A DNA stretch of 6,684 nucleotides from Caldifarciminota bacterium. GTDB taxonomy: Bacteria > Hydrothermota > Tepidihabitantia > B3-TA06 > JALVRC01. The stretch covers positions 1 to 6,684 of the forward strand of contig JALVRC010000102.1 of the NCBI GenBank assembly GCA_027025255.1. The letters run 5' to 3'. The notes below the pieces were generated by a model that had not been told where the DNA came from, made no database searches, and saw only the letters and a program-made list of their open reading frames with translations. A program made the position numbers and the translations under genes. Shown one piece after another: positions 1 to 5,458 of this stretch; position 1 is the stretch's first letter, and every line of letters starts with the position of its first letter.

Positions 1-53
1 TCAATTAGACTACGCTTCAGTCTGACTTTCAAATACTTCTTCTTTTTTGCCAT
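1..53 (-). CDS. rpmD: 50S ribosomal protein L30, N-terminal start (partial)
   Basis: From the ATG at 53-51 an open frame runs off the left edge and gives MAKKKKYLKVRLKRSLI. This fits the first strand and turn of L30, which usually reads like K-LKVTLVRSPIG. The next codon begins GA, so it encodes Asp or Glu where Gly is the norm, a small departure. L30 binds 23S rRNA in the 50S subunit, and its gene normally follows rpsE, exactly as here. The start is 44 bases inside rpsE in a different frame, so the two proteins share DNA. GGAG at 64-61 provides a plausible ribosome binding site. Only 17 codons are visible, and a lysine-rich chance frame in AT-rich DNA is the main alternative. Confidence 0.68.
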   Translation of the reverse strand, partial: MAKKKKYLKVRLKRSLI

Positions 54-549
54 TTTTTTGCTCCATAAAATGAGAAATAGGTTTATTTCTTAAAATTGCA
101 ACCTGTTCAAGCGTCCTCAATTGCTGCAACGCTTTTATAGTTGCTATAGCTAAATTATACGGACTATTTGAGCCAAGAGATTTCGTTAAGGCATCCTTAA
201 CCCCACAAGCTTCCAGAATAGCTCTTACTGGAGGCGAAGCTATTAAACCAGTTCCAGGAGAAGCCGGTTTAATAATAACTTTACTTGCAGAAAATTTACT
301 TTCCACCCAATGTGGGACAGTCCTCTTACCAACACTCAACTCAATCATAGATTTCTTCGCCTTTTCTCTGGCTTTCCTGATGGCCTGTGCAACTTCTTGA
401 GCTTTTCCGTGTCCAACTCCTACCTTTCCATTCCTATCTCCAACAACAATAATAGCAGAAAGTTTCATTCGTTTTCCACCTTTTACAACCTTGGTAACTC
501 TTTTAATCTCTATCGTACTCTCATATAAATTTTCCTGATTATCTATCAT
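10..549 (-). CDS. rpsE: 30S ribosomal protein S5
   Basis: A 179-residue S5, longer than the 167 of E. coli. The N-terminal double-stranded-RNA-binding-like domain has RVTKVVKGGKRMKLSAIIVV (17-36) and GDRNGKVGVGHGKA (37-50). The C-terminal domain has KPASPGTGLIASPPVRAILE (94-113) and the KSLGSNSPYN segment (123-132). S5 sits by the decoding centre and mRNA entry, and with S4 it governs accuracy. The Gly and Arg positions altered in E. coli ram mutants appear kept (Gly101, Arg109). The usual AGG before xVR reads ASP. After LRNK (153-156) comes a polar, partly acidic tail whose DNA also encodes the likely start of rpmD in another frame. AGGAGGA stands 4 bases before the ATG at 549. Confidence 0.97.
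   Translation of the reverse strand: MIDNQENLYESTIEIKRVTKVVKGGKRMKLSAIIVVGDRNGKVGVGHGKAQEVAQAIRKAREKAKKSMIELSVGKRTVPHWVESKFSASKVIIKPASPGTGLIASPPVRAILEACGVKDALTKSLGSNSPYNLAIATIKALQQLRTLEQVAILRNKPISHFMEQKNGKKEEVFESQTEA
61..64 (-). promoter_or_regulatory. Possible ribosome binding site for rpmD
   Basis: GGAG lies 7 bases before the ATG at 53-51, within the Met-Glu codons of the rpsE tail. It is short but well spaced and supports the rpmD start inside rpsE. Confidence 0.5.
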
Positions 550-557
550 CTTTCCTC

Positions 558-917
558 CTAAAATTTAAGCCCTGCTTCTCTTACTGCATTGGCAAGAGCT
601 TTAATTCTACCCTTAAAAGCGTATCCGTTTCTGTCAAAAACAATATTCTCTATACCGAACTTCTTTGCCTTTTCAGCTAACAGTTTACCTACCTCTATAG
701 AAACTTCTGTCTTGGTCTTATTTTTTATTTTCTTTTTAATCTTGGGGGTTAAAGAAGAAACACCTGTCAAAACCTTTTGAGAAGTATCATCGACAAGTTG
801 AACATATATGTGTTTTAAAGTTCTTGATACTACTGCTCTGGGTCTATCTTTTGTCCCAGATATACGTTTCCTGATTCTCAGATGCCTTCTCTTACGTCTC
901 GTATATTTATCTATCAT
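558..917 (-). CDS. rplR: 50S ribosomal protein L18
   Basis: A 119-residue L18 of normal length. The basic N-terminal tail (RRKRRHLRIRKRISGT, 7-22) is followed by RPRAVVSRTLKHIYVQLVDD (25-44) and the C-terminal FDRNGYAFKGRIKALANAVREAGL (94-117). L18 binds 5S rRNA with L5 and carries it into the 50S subunit. The usual VFRS of the first strand reads VSRT here, a small variation. GGAGGA inside the end of rplF lies before the ATG at 917, which overlaps the rplF stop by 4 bases. Eight bases separate it from rpsE. Confidence 0.96.
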   Translation of the reverse strand: MIDKYTRRKRRHLRIRKRISGTKDRPRAVVSRTLKHIYVQLVDDTSQKVLTGVSSLTPKIKKKIKNKTKTEVSIEVGKLLAEKAKKFGIENIVFDRNGYAFKGRIKALANAVREAGLKF

Positions 918-1489
918 GCTTCTCCTCCAACAGCTCTTTTACCAAGTTTTTTCCTGATATACTCACCTTTATATCTTATACCCTTACCTTTATAAACATC
1001 AGGCTTTCTTAACTTTTTTAAATTAGCTGCTATTTGCCCGACAAGTTGTTTATCAGTACCTTTAACTACAATATCAGCTATCCACTCTTTATCTTCTCTT
1101 GTTTTGGGATACTCGACCTCAAGATCAATTCCATCAGGGACTTCAAAAAAAATAGGATGGCTATAACCCAATCTTAATTCCAGTTTTTTACCGGTTAATT
1201 GAACTTTATAACCAATTCCTCTTACTTCAAGCTTTTTAGTAAATCCTTTAGATACGCCCTGTATAGCATTCTCTATAAGCGAACGAATCAAACCCAATTT
1301 TGCTTTATTAGCTAAAGGACCCTTTCTATTAATCCATAAACCATCATTTTTTAATTCAAAACTGAAATCTGGAAGAATATCTACACTCAAATTCCCCAAC
1401 TTTCCTTTTAGAGTAATCTCTTCTTGTTTTATCTCCACCTTTACCCCTGGCGGAACATTAACAGGTCTTTTTTCTATTGCTCTACCCAT
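914..1489 (-). CDS. rplF: 50S ribosomal protein L6
   Basis: A 191-residue L6, about ten longer than the typical 177-184. It begins MGRAIEKRPVNVPPGVKVEI. It shows the duplicated L6 fold, GFTKKLEVRGIGYKVQ at 82-97, and the signature region KLRKPDVYKGKGIRYKGEYI (159-178). L6 binds 23S rRNA near the sarcin-ricin loop and the factor-binding site. Extra length comes from a charged insert at about residues 128-138 (YPKTREDKEW) before the IVVKGTDKQLVG strand, and from a short tail after KKLGK. The start is chosen from the upstream GAGGT and the family N-terminus. The stop TGA overlaps the rplR start (ATGA). Confidence 0.96.
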   Translation of the reverse strand: MGRAIEKRPVNVPPGVKVEIKQEEITLKGKLGNLSVDILPDFSFELKNDGLWINRKGPLANKAKLGLIRSLIENAIQGVSKGFTKKLEVRGIGYKVQLTGKKLELRLGYSHPIFFEVPDGIDLEVEYPKTREDKEWIADIVVKGTDKQLVGQIAANLKKLRKPDVYKGKGIRYKGEYIRKKLGKRAVGGEA

Positions 1490-1490
1490 A

Positions 1491-1877
1491 TTACCAAACC
1501 TCACAAATTACTTCGCCACCAATATTATTTTTACGTGCATCTCTATCAGTCATTAACCCTTTTGAAGTTGTTACAATAGCTATACCCAGTCCATTCCTTA
1601 CACTTTTTAGTTCTGATGATTTCATATATATTCTTCTGCTCTGTTTAGAAATTCTTTTTATATCCCGAATAACGCTCTCACCTTTTGAAGAGTATTTAAG
1701 ATGAATTATAATAGATGGGGGCCATTCCTCAGACAACTGAAAATTACTAATAAATCCTTCGCTCAGAAGAATCTTAGCTATATTCTCTTTTAATCGAGAA
1801 TATGGAATTGCTACTGTTTTATGTCCTGCCATCAAACTATTCTTAATTCTTGTTATAAAATCACTTATTGTGTCCAT
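1491..1877 (-). CDS. rpsH: 30S ribosomal protein S8
   Basis: A 128-residue S8, near the usual 130. The N-terminal domain reads MDTISDFITRIKNS and includes EGFI (40-43). The C-terminal RNA-binding domain carries the signature NGLGIAIVTTSKGLMTDRDA (95-114) and ends GGEVICEVW. S8 binds helix 21 of 16S rRNA early in 30S assembly and in E. coli is the repressor of the spc operon. TTSKG stands where STSKG is more common, a mild change. The gene follows rpsN after 8 bases. Its TAA stop is one base from the rplF ATG. Confidence 0.97.
   Translation of the reverse strand: MDTISDFITRIKNSLMAGHKTVAIPYSRLKENIAKILLSEGFISNFQLSEEWPPSIIIHLKYSSKGESVIRDIKRISKQSRRIYMKSSELKSVRNGLGIAIVTTSKGLMTDRDARKNNIGGEVICEVW
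1498..1502 (-). promoter_or_regulatory. Shine-Dalgarno site that fixes the rplF start
   Basis: GAGGT lies 8 bases before the ATG at 1489-1487, inside the last codons of rpsH. It favours the start MGRAIEKRP, typical of L6, over the in-frame GTG at 1504, which overlaps this site. Confidence 0.75.
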
Positions 1878-1880
1878 GCC

Positions 1881-1888
1881 ACCTCCTA
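1881..1888 (-). promoter_or_regulatory. rpsH Shine-Dalgarno site containing the rpsN stop codon
   Basis: TAGGAGGT lies immediately before the rpsH start, with AGGAGG 4 bases from the ATG. Its first three bases are the TAG stop of rpsN, so a terminating ribosome is placed directly on the next initiation site. Confidence 0.8.
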
Positions 1889-2071
1889 CCAGCTTGCCTT
1901 CTTTAACCCGGGAATTTCACCCTCTAATGCAAGCTCTCTTAAACAGATTCTACATAATCCGAATTTTCTATAATAAGCTCTTGGTCTTCCGCACCTTCTA
2001 CATCTATTCTTTTTACGAACCTTAAATTTAGGTGTCTTAAACATCTTTACCATTCTTGCTTTACTTGCCAT
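1886..2071 (-). CDS. rpsN: 30S ribosomal protein S14, zinc-binding (type Z)
   Basis: A 61-residue protein of the short S14 class. It has the zinc motif C24-x2-C27 and C40-x2-C43 and the family ending GEIPGLKKASW. The longer, cysteine-free S14 of E. coli is about 100 residues, so this is clearly the other type, widespread in Gram-positive and deep-branching bacteria. S14 sits in the 30S head close to S3 and S10. AGGGAG lies 5 bases before the ATG at 2071. The gene starts 2 bases after rplE. Its TAG stop forms part of the rpsH ribosome binding site. Confidence 0.97.
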   Translation of the reverse strand: MASKARMVKMFKTPKFKVRKKNRCRRCGRPRAYYRKFGLCRICLRELALEGEIPGLKKASW

Positions 2072-2073
2072 TT

Positions 2074-2616
2074 TTACTCCCTTTTAAAAGCCATACCAAG
2101 CTGTTCTAAAAGTACCTTAGCTTCATCATCTCTTTTGGCACTCGTTACAAATGTAATATCCATTCCAAACACAGTCTTAATCTTATCCTTTTCAATTTCG
2201 GGGAATATTAACTGTTCAGTCAATCCTAATGTATAATTCCCTGCTCCATCAAAGCTCTTAGAGTTAAAACCTCCGTAATCTCTTATACGAGGAACCGCAA
2301 AATATAAGAATTTTTCTAAAAAATTATACATACGTTCTCCTCTCAATGTAACTCGAACACCTATTGGCATACCTTTTCTAATCTTAAAGTTTGAAATAGC
2401 CTTCTTAGCTTTAGTAATAACAGCCTTTTGACCTGCAATAATACTTAAATCATTAACTATAGGTTCCAACAACTTTGGATCACGAGAGCCTTCACCAACT
2501 CCAACATGAAGAATGATTTTTTTAAGTTTCGGGACCTCGTGAATATTTCTGTACTTAAATTGTTTTTTTAACTTAGGAACAATTTCTTTTTCATATAAAT
2601 CTCTTATATAGGCCAT
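2074..2616 (-). CDS. rplE: 50S ribosomal protein L5
   Basis: A 180-residue protein of normal L5 length. It has LYEKEIVPKLKKQF (7-20), the L5 signature around PKLKKIILHVGVGE (29-42), the basic patch ITKAKKAISNFKIRKGMPIG (67-86) and SKSFDGAGNYTLGLTEQLIFPEI (119-141). The last reads GAGNY where GRGNY is usual. L5 binds 5S rRNA in the central protuberance with L18 and contacts P-site tRNA. GGAGGT lies 11 bases before the ATG at 2616, a slightly long spacing, within the end of rplX, and only one base separates the genes. In E. coli S8 represses translation near this start. I could not recognise an S8-binding fold here. Confidence 0.97.
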   Translation of the reverse strand: MAYIRDLYEKEIVPKLKKQFKYRNIHEVPKLKKIILHVGVGEGSRDPKLLEPIVNDLSIIAGQKAVITKAKKAISNFKIRKGMPIGVRVTLRGERMYNFLEKFLYFAVPRIRDYGGFNSKSFDGAGNYTLGLTEQLIFPEIEKDKIKTVFGMDITFVTSAKRDDEAKVLLEQLGMAFKRE

Positions 2617-2617
2617 T

Positions 2618-2962
2618 TTAATCTATAACCTCCCCGCATTTTTTACATATTCTATGTCTTTTCCCTTCAATAACATGAAACGTTGCCTTAGTTCTTTGTG
2701 CACAACGGGGACAAATAAGTCTTAAATTACTATAATGTATTGAACCAGGTTTCTCAACTATACCACCAGGATTAGTAGCTGATGTAGGTCTTGTATGTCT
2801 TTTTACAATATTTACTCCCTCCACAACAACTCTACCTGTCTTTTTCATTATCTCTATAATTTTCCCTTGTGAACCTTTCTCTTCTCCCGAGATTACTTCT
2901 ACAAGATCTCCTTTCTTAAGTCTAAACTTTCCAATTTTCTGCTTAACCATTATGCGTTTCAT
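2618..2962 (-). CDS. rplX: 50S ribosomal protein L24, zinc-ribbon type
   Basis: A 114-residue L24. The KOW motif lies near the N-terminus (KKGDLVEVISGEEKGSQGKI, 16-35), followed by VEGVNIVKRHTRP (47-59) and NPGGIVEKPGSIHYSN (64-79). The C-terminus has two Cys pairs, C84-P-R-C87 and C106-K-K-C109, a zinc-ribbon arrangement found in L24 of many bacteria but lost in E. coli. L24 initiates 50S assembly and sits near the tunnel exit. CGGAGGT precedes the ATG at 2962, with GGAGG only 4 bases away. A second ATG at 2950 (MVKQKIG) would also give a normal N-terminus but lies too far from that site, so the first is preferred. The start overlaps the rplN stop as ATGA. Confidence 0.95.
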   Translation of the reverse strand: MKRIMVKQKIGKFRLKKGDLVEVISGEEKGSQGKIIEIMKKTGRVVVEGVNIVKRHTRPTSATNPGGIVEKPGSIHYSNLRLICPRCAQRTKATFHVIEGKRHRICKKCGEVID

Positions 2963-3327
2963 AAAACCTCCGGTGCTAAAGAGATAATTTTTGAGAAACG
3001 TTTTTCCCTTAATTCTCTTGCCACAGGACCAAAAATTCTTGTACCTCTGGGTTGTTTATTTTCATCAATTATTACGCATGCATTATCATCGAATCTAACA
3101 TAAGTTCCATCCCTTCTTCTAATCTCCTTTCTGGTTCGTACTATTACAGCCTTCAATTTCTCACCTTTTTTAACATTAGAATGAGGAATGGCCTGTTTTA
3201 CAGTAACTACAACAATATCACCAACACTGGCATACTTTCGTCTTGTTCCTCCTAAAACCTTAATAACCAGAACTTCTCTTGCTCCAGTGTTATCACATAC
3301 TTTTAATCTTGAAATATCCTGAATCAT
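2959..3327 (-). CDS. rplN: 50S ribosomal protein L14
   Basis: A 122-residue protein, exactly the usual L14 length. It begins MIQDISRLKVCDNTGAREV and carries VGDIVVVTVKQAIP (35-48), the signature VRTRKEIRRRDGTYVRFDDN (63-82) and GTRIFGPVARELR (95-107). L14 binds 23S rRNA at the subunit interface, next to L19, and is the target of silencing factor RsfS in other bacteria. The upstream region is weak for a ribosome binding site (TGAGAT at 3336-3331) compared with its neighbours. Initiation may therefore depend on ribosomes finishing rpsQ across the ATGA overlap; this is inference. The stop overlaps rplX by 4 bases. Confidence 0.97.
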   Translation of the reverse strand: MIQDISRLKVCDNTGAREVLVIKVLGGTRRKYASVGDIVVVTVKQAIPHSNVKKGEKLKAVIVRTRKEIRRRDGTYVRFDDNACVIIDENKQPRGTRIFGPVARELREKRFSKIISLAPEVL

Positions 3328-3557
3328 AATATCTCAACCAGTTTATAACGTTTAAGTTTTGAAAGAGGCCTTGTTTGCAACAAAACAACTCTATCACCTA
3401 TTTTTGCTTTATTCTCTGCATCGTGTGCATATACTTTTAGGCGTTTCTTTATCTGTTTTTTATATAAAGGATGCCTTACAAAGCGTTCAATTCTCACCAC
3501 AATAGTCTTATCCATCTTATTACTAACAACTATGCCTCTTTTATAAACATTAGCCAT
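3324..3557 (-). CDS. rpsQ: 30S ribosomal protein S17
   Basis: A 77-residue S17, an OB-fold protein that binds 16S rRNA early in 30S assembly. It shows RGIVVSNKMDKTIVV (7-21) and the family signature GDRVVLLQTRPLSKLKRY (54-71). The ATG at 3557 is chosen because it gives MANVYKRG, a normal S17 N-terminus, with an ideal ribosome binding site. It overlaps the rpmC stop by 8 bases. In E. coli a spacer with the spc promoter follows rpsQ. Here the stop TGA overlaps the rplN ATG (ATGA), so the two operons run together. Confidence 0.96.
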   Translation of the reverse strand: MANVYKRGIVVSNKMDKTIVVRIERFVRHPLYKKQIKKRLKVYAHDAENKAKIGDRVVLLQTRPLSKLKRYKLVEIL

Positions 3558-3771
3558 TCTTACCTCCTGCAATAGTTCTTATACCTAATTCATTCTCTCT
3601 TAAAAGAGTTTTAATCCTCGCTATATCTCTTTTTATTTCCTTAAAACGGTGAGTAAGATTCATATTTTCTGTAACCTTTCTAAATCTCAAATTAAAAAGT
3701 TCTGCTTTGAGTTCTTTTAGTCTTAACTCAAGCTCACTTTTAGTTAATGCTCTTAATTCAGAAGCCTTCAT
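3550..3771 (-). CDS. rpmC: 50S ribosomal protein L29
   Basis: A 73-residue protein, a little longer than the usual 60-70. It shows the two-helix antiparallel pattern of L29: KASELRALTKSELELRLKEL at residues 2-21, then a second helix around 38-62 with the typical RFKEIKRDIARIKTLL. The middle LFNLRFR (25-31) is a strong family mark. L29 sits beside L23 at the tunnel exit. AGGAG lies 6 bases before the ATG at 3771-3769, which falls inside rplP. The extra length is a short polar C-terminal tail (about 63-73, ending GGKNG), which encodes the rpsQ ribosome binding site in the same DNA. Confidence 0.95.
   Translation of the reverse strand: MKASELRALTKSELELRLKELKAELFNLRFRKVTENMNLTHRFKEIKRDIARIKTLLRENELGIRTIAGGKNG
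3563..3568 (-). promoter_or_regulatory. Shine-Dalgarno site that fixes the rpsQ start
   Basis: AGGAGG lies 5 bases before the ATG at 3557-3555 and sits inside the end of rpmC. It argues against the in-frame TTG at 3572, whose extra codons would simply read through this site. Confidence 0.85.
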
Positions 3772-4192
3772 ATCTAACTCCTATTTCTCCTCGTTTTATA
3801 AACTTAGTTTTAACCGGAAGTTTAATTGAGGCCTCTTTGAGTAGTTTTTTTGCTTCATCCTCACTGCCCCACTCTATTTCAAAAAGAATACTACCCGGTT
3901 TAACCACAGCCACCCAATATTCAGGAGCGCCTTTACCTTTACCCATTCTTGTTTCAGCTGGTTTTTTTGTAATAGGCTTATCAGGGAAAATTCTTATCCA
4001 TACTTTCCCGTTTTTCCTTACCTTTTTGGAAAGAACAACCCTGGCGGATTCTATCTGACGTGCTGTAATCCAGGAAGGTTCTAAGGAAATAATTCCGAAT
4101 GAACCAAACTCTAAAGAAGCACCTGAGGTAGCTTTCCCTTTTCTTCTACCTCTATGTTGTTTACGATATTTAACTCTCTTCGGCTGTAACAT
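3758..4192 (-). CDS. rplP: 50S ribosomal protein L16
   Basis: A 144-residue protein, within the family range and slightly longer than the 136 of E. coli. It begins MLQPKRVKYRKQHRGR, the standard L16 start, followed by GSFGI (30-34), ITARQIESAR (42-51), and the signature RMGKGKG (82-88) next to EYWVAVVKPG (91-100). L16 binds 23S rRNA near the A-site tRNA elbow and helps late 50S assembly. Arg82 matches E. coli Arg81, which is hydroxylated there; whether that occurs here cannot be told. AGGGG lies 8 bases before the ATG at 4192-4190, which shares one base with the rpsC stop (TAATG). The 3' end overlaps rpmC by 14 bases, the longest overlap between two complete genes here. Confidence 0.97.
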   Translation of the reverse strand: MLQPKRVKYRKQHRGRRKGKATSGASLEFGSFGIISLEPSWITARQIESARVVLSKKVRKNGKVWIRIFPDKPITKKPAETRMGKGKGAPEYWVAVVKPGSILFEIEWGSEDEAKKLLKEASIKLPVKTKFIKRGEIGVRYEGF

Positions 4193-4833
4193 TATTTCAT
4201 CCCCTTTTTAACATCAATATCGCCTTTATATATCCATACCTTAACACCAACAGTCCCATAAAGAGTATATGCGGTATCTCTTGAATAATCAACATCTGCT
4301 TTTAGGGTTTGAAGAGGTACTCTCCCCTCCATATACCACTCTCTACGAGCAATTTCAGCTCCACCTAATCTTCCAGAAACTGCAACCTTAATTCCCTTTG
4401 CACCTAATTTCATAGCCTGAGAAACTGCTCTCTTCATCGCGCGTCTATGATTAATTCTTCCTTCTAATTGAGAGGCAATGGTCTTGGCTACTATTTTTGA
4501 TTCAAGTTCAGGAATCCTAACTACTTCAACATAGATATCAACTGCCTTCCCAATAAGTTTCTTTAATTCAGCCTTTAATTCCTCCAAATGTGCTCTTCTC
4601 TGACCTATTACAAGCCCTGGTTTAGATGTAGCAATAGTTACAAGAATTTTAACTCCAACCCTTTTTATACCGACATTTGCTATGCCCATATTTACAAGCC
4701 TGGTATGAATATATTTTTTTATTTTAATATCTTCACTTAGATTCTCAGCAAATTTCTTTTCGTCCAACCAATGAGATTTCCAATTCTTTGTAATCCCAAG
4801 CCTAAATCCTAAAGGATGTGTTTTCTGACCCAT
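4192..4833 (-). CDS. rpsC: 30S ribosomal protein S3
   Basis: A 213-residue protein starting MGQKTHPLGFRLGI, the universal S3 N-terminus. A type II KH domain spans about residues 40-107, and the S3 C-terminal domain has HRRAMKR (129-135), LGAKGIKV (143-150), SGRLGGAEIAR (153-163) and YGTVGVKVWIYKG (192-204). S3 lies at the mRNA entry channel with S4 and S5. The Arg/Lys residues tied to ribosomal helicase activity in E. coli are present (Arg130, Arg131, Lys134). The KH loop that is usually GxxG (IGKKG) reads GQRR at 77-80, so its second glycine is missing. AAAGGAGT lies within the end of rplV, 5 bases before the ATG. Two bases separate the genes. The stop and the rplP ATG share one base. Confidence 0.97.
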   Translation of the reverse strand: MGQKTHPLGFRLGITKNWKSHWLDEKKFAENLSEDIKIKKYIHTRLVNMGIANVGIKRVGVKILVTIATSKPGLVIGQRRAHLEELKAELKKLIGKAVDIYVEVVRIPELESKIVAKTIASQLEGRINHRRAMKRAVSQAMKLGAKGIKVAVSGRLGGAEIARREWYMEGRVPLQTLKADVDYSRDTAYTLYGTVGVKVWIYKGDIDVKKGMK

Positions 4834-4835
4834 AA

Positions 4836-5183
4836 TTACTCCTTTTCTCCAACCTTTATTGTTATATGAGATGTTCTTCTTCTTATTAATGCAGGGGATC
4901 TGGTTGCACCTCGTATTCGTTTTAACACTGGACCTACATCGACTTTTACCTCAACAACATAGAAATTTTTTCTTTCAAATTTAGCCTTTCCCACCTTATA
5001 TTCAGCATTTGCAATTGCAGATTTCAGGGTTTTATAAATTGGAATCTTAAGCTTTGGATTCTCAAGAACATACAGTTTGTTTAAAGCTTTATCAATTTGT
5101 TTATTCCTGATTAAATCGGCAATAAGACGATATTTTCTTGCTGAACCTCTTACAAATCGAGATTTCGCGATACCATAATTCAT
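4836..5183 (-). CDS. rplV: 50S ribosomal protein L22
   Basis: A 115-residue protein of normal L22 length. The globular part shows AKSRFVRGSARKYRLIADLI (6-25), which contains the usual R-x-S-x-R-K-x-R-x-x-x-D-x-I pattern, and AIANAEYK (56-63). The C-terminal strand ends in RRTSHITI (102-109). L22 contacts all 23S domains, and its long beta-hairpin lines the exit tunnel, where macrolide-resistance changes occur in other bacteria. The hairpin tip, normally close to RPRAKGRA, reads RGATRSPA (91-98) and is about one residue shorter. Sequence on both sides stays in frame and aligned, so this is not a frameshift. GGGAGGT inside the end of rpsS precedes the ATG, which overlaps the rpsS stop by 4 bases. 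Confidence 0.96.
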   Translation of the reverse strand: MNYGIAKSRFVRGSARKYRLIADLIRNKQIDKALNKLYVLENPKLKIPIYKTLKSAIANAEYKVGKAKFERKNFYVVEVKVDVGPVLKRIRGATRSPALIRRRTSHITIKVGEKE

Positions 5184-5458
5184 TTAGTACCTCCCTTCTT
5201 CTTATCAGCATGTCCTCTATAAGTTCTTGTAAGAGCAAACTCACCAAGCTTATGCCCAATCATCTGTTCAGTGATATATACAGGAATAAATCTCTTTCCA
5301 TTATGAATAGCTATGGTAAACCCTACAAACTCAGGAGGAATAGTACTTCGTCTTGACCACGTCTTAATAACATGTTTTTTCCCTGAATCTCTCAACGCCA
5401 CAATTTTATCAAATAACTTTTTCTCTATATAAGGACCCTTTTTTAAAGATCTACCCAT
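5180..5458 (-). CDS. rpsS: 30S ribosomal protein S19
   Basis: A 92-residue protein of normal S19 length. It begins MGRSLKKGPY and carries TWSRRSTIPPEFVG (33-46), VYITEQMIGHKLGEF (60-74) and TRTYRGH (77-83), the family's signature blocks. S19 sits in the 30S head, binds 16S rRNA together with S13, and contacts the A-site finger region. The motif GEFAPTR common to most bacteria reads GEFALTR here (Leu76). AAGGAG lies 6 bases before the ATG at 5458-5456. The stop TGA overlaps the rplV start as ATGA. Confidence 0.97.
   Translation of the reverse strand: MGRSLKKGPYIEKKLFDKIVALRDSGKKHVIKTWSRRSTIPPEFVGFTIAIHNGKRFIPVYITEQMIGHKLGEFALTRTYRGHADKKKGGTK

Noticed and set aside
1490..1504. Upstream GTG start for rplF adding 5 residues
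   Set aside because: It overlaps the GAGGT site used by the ATG at 1489, and the shorter form matches the L6 N-terminus.
2592..2610. Small hairpin TATATAA-GAGAT-TTATATG in the first codons of rplE, where S8 acts in E. coli
   Set aside because: The stem is seven pairs, nearly all A-U with one G-U, it codes for conserved L5 residues, and it lacks the features I would expect of an S8 site. Chance in AT-rich DNA is more likely.
3558..3572. Upstream TTG start for rpsQ adding 5 residues
   Set aside because: The extra codons are the ribosome binding site itself. The ATG at 3557 gives the normal S17 start.
3747..4058. A 103-codon open frame on the plus strand across rplP
   Set aside because: It is the antisense shadow of L16. 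The hydrophobic look comes from complementing lysine- and glycine-rich codons. There is no plausible context for it.
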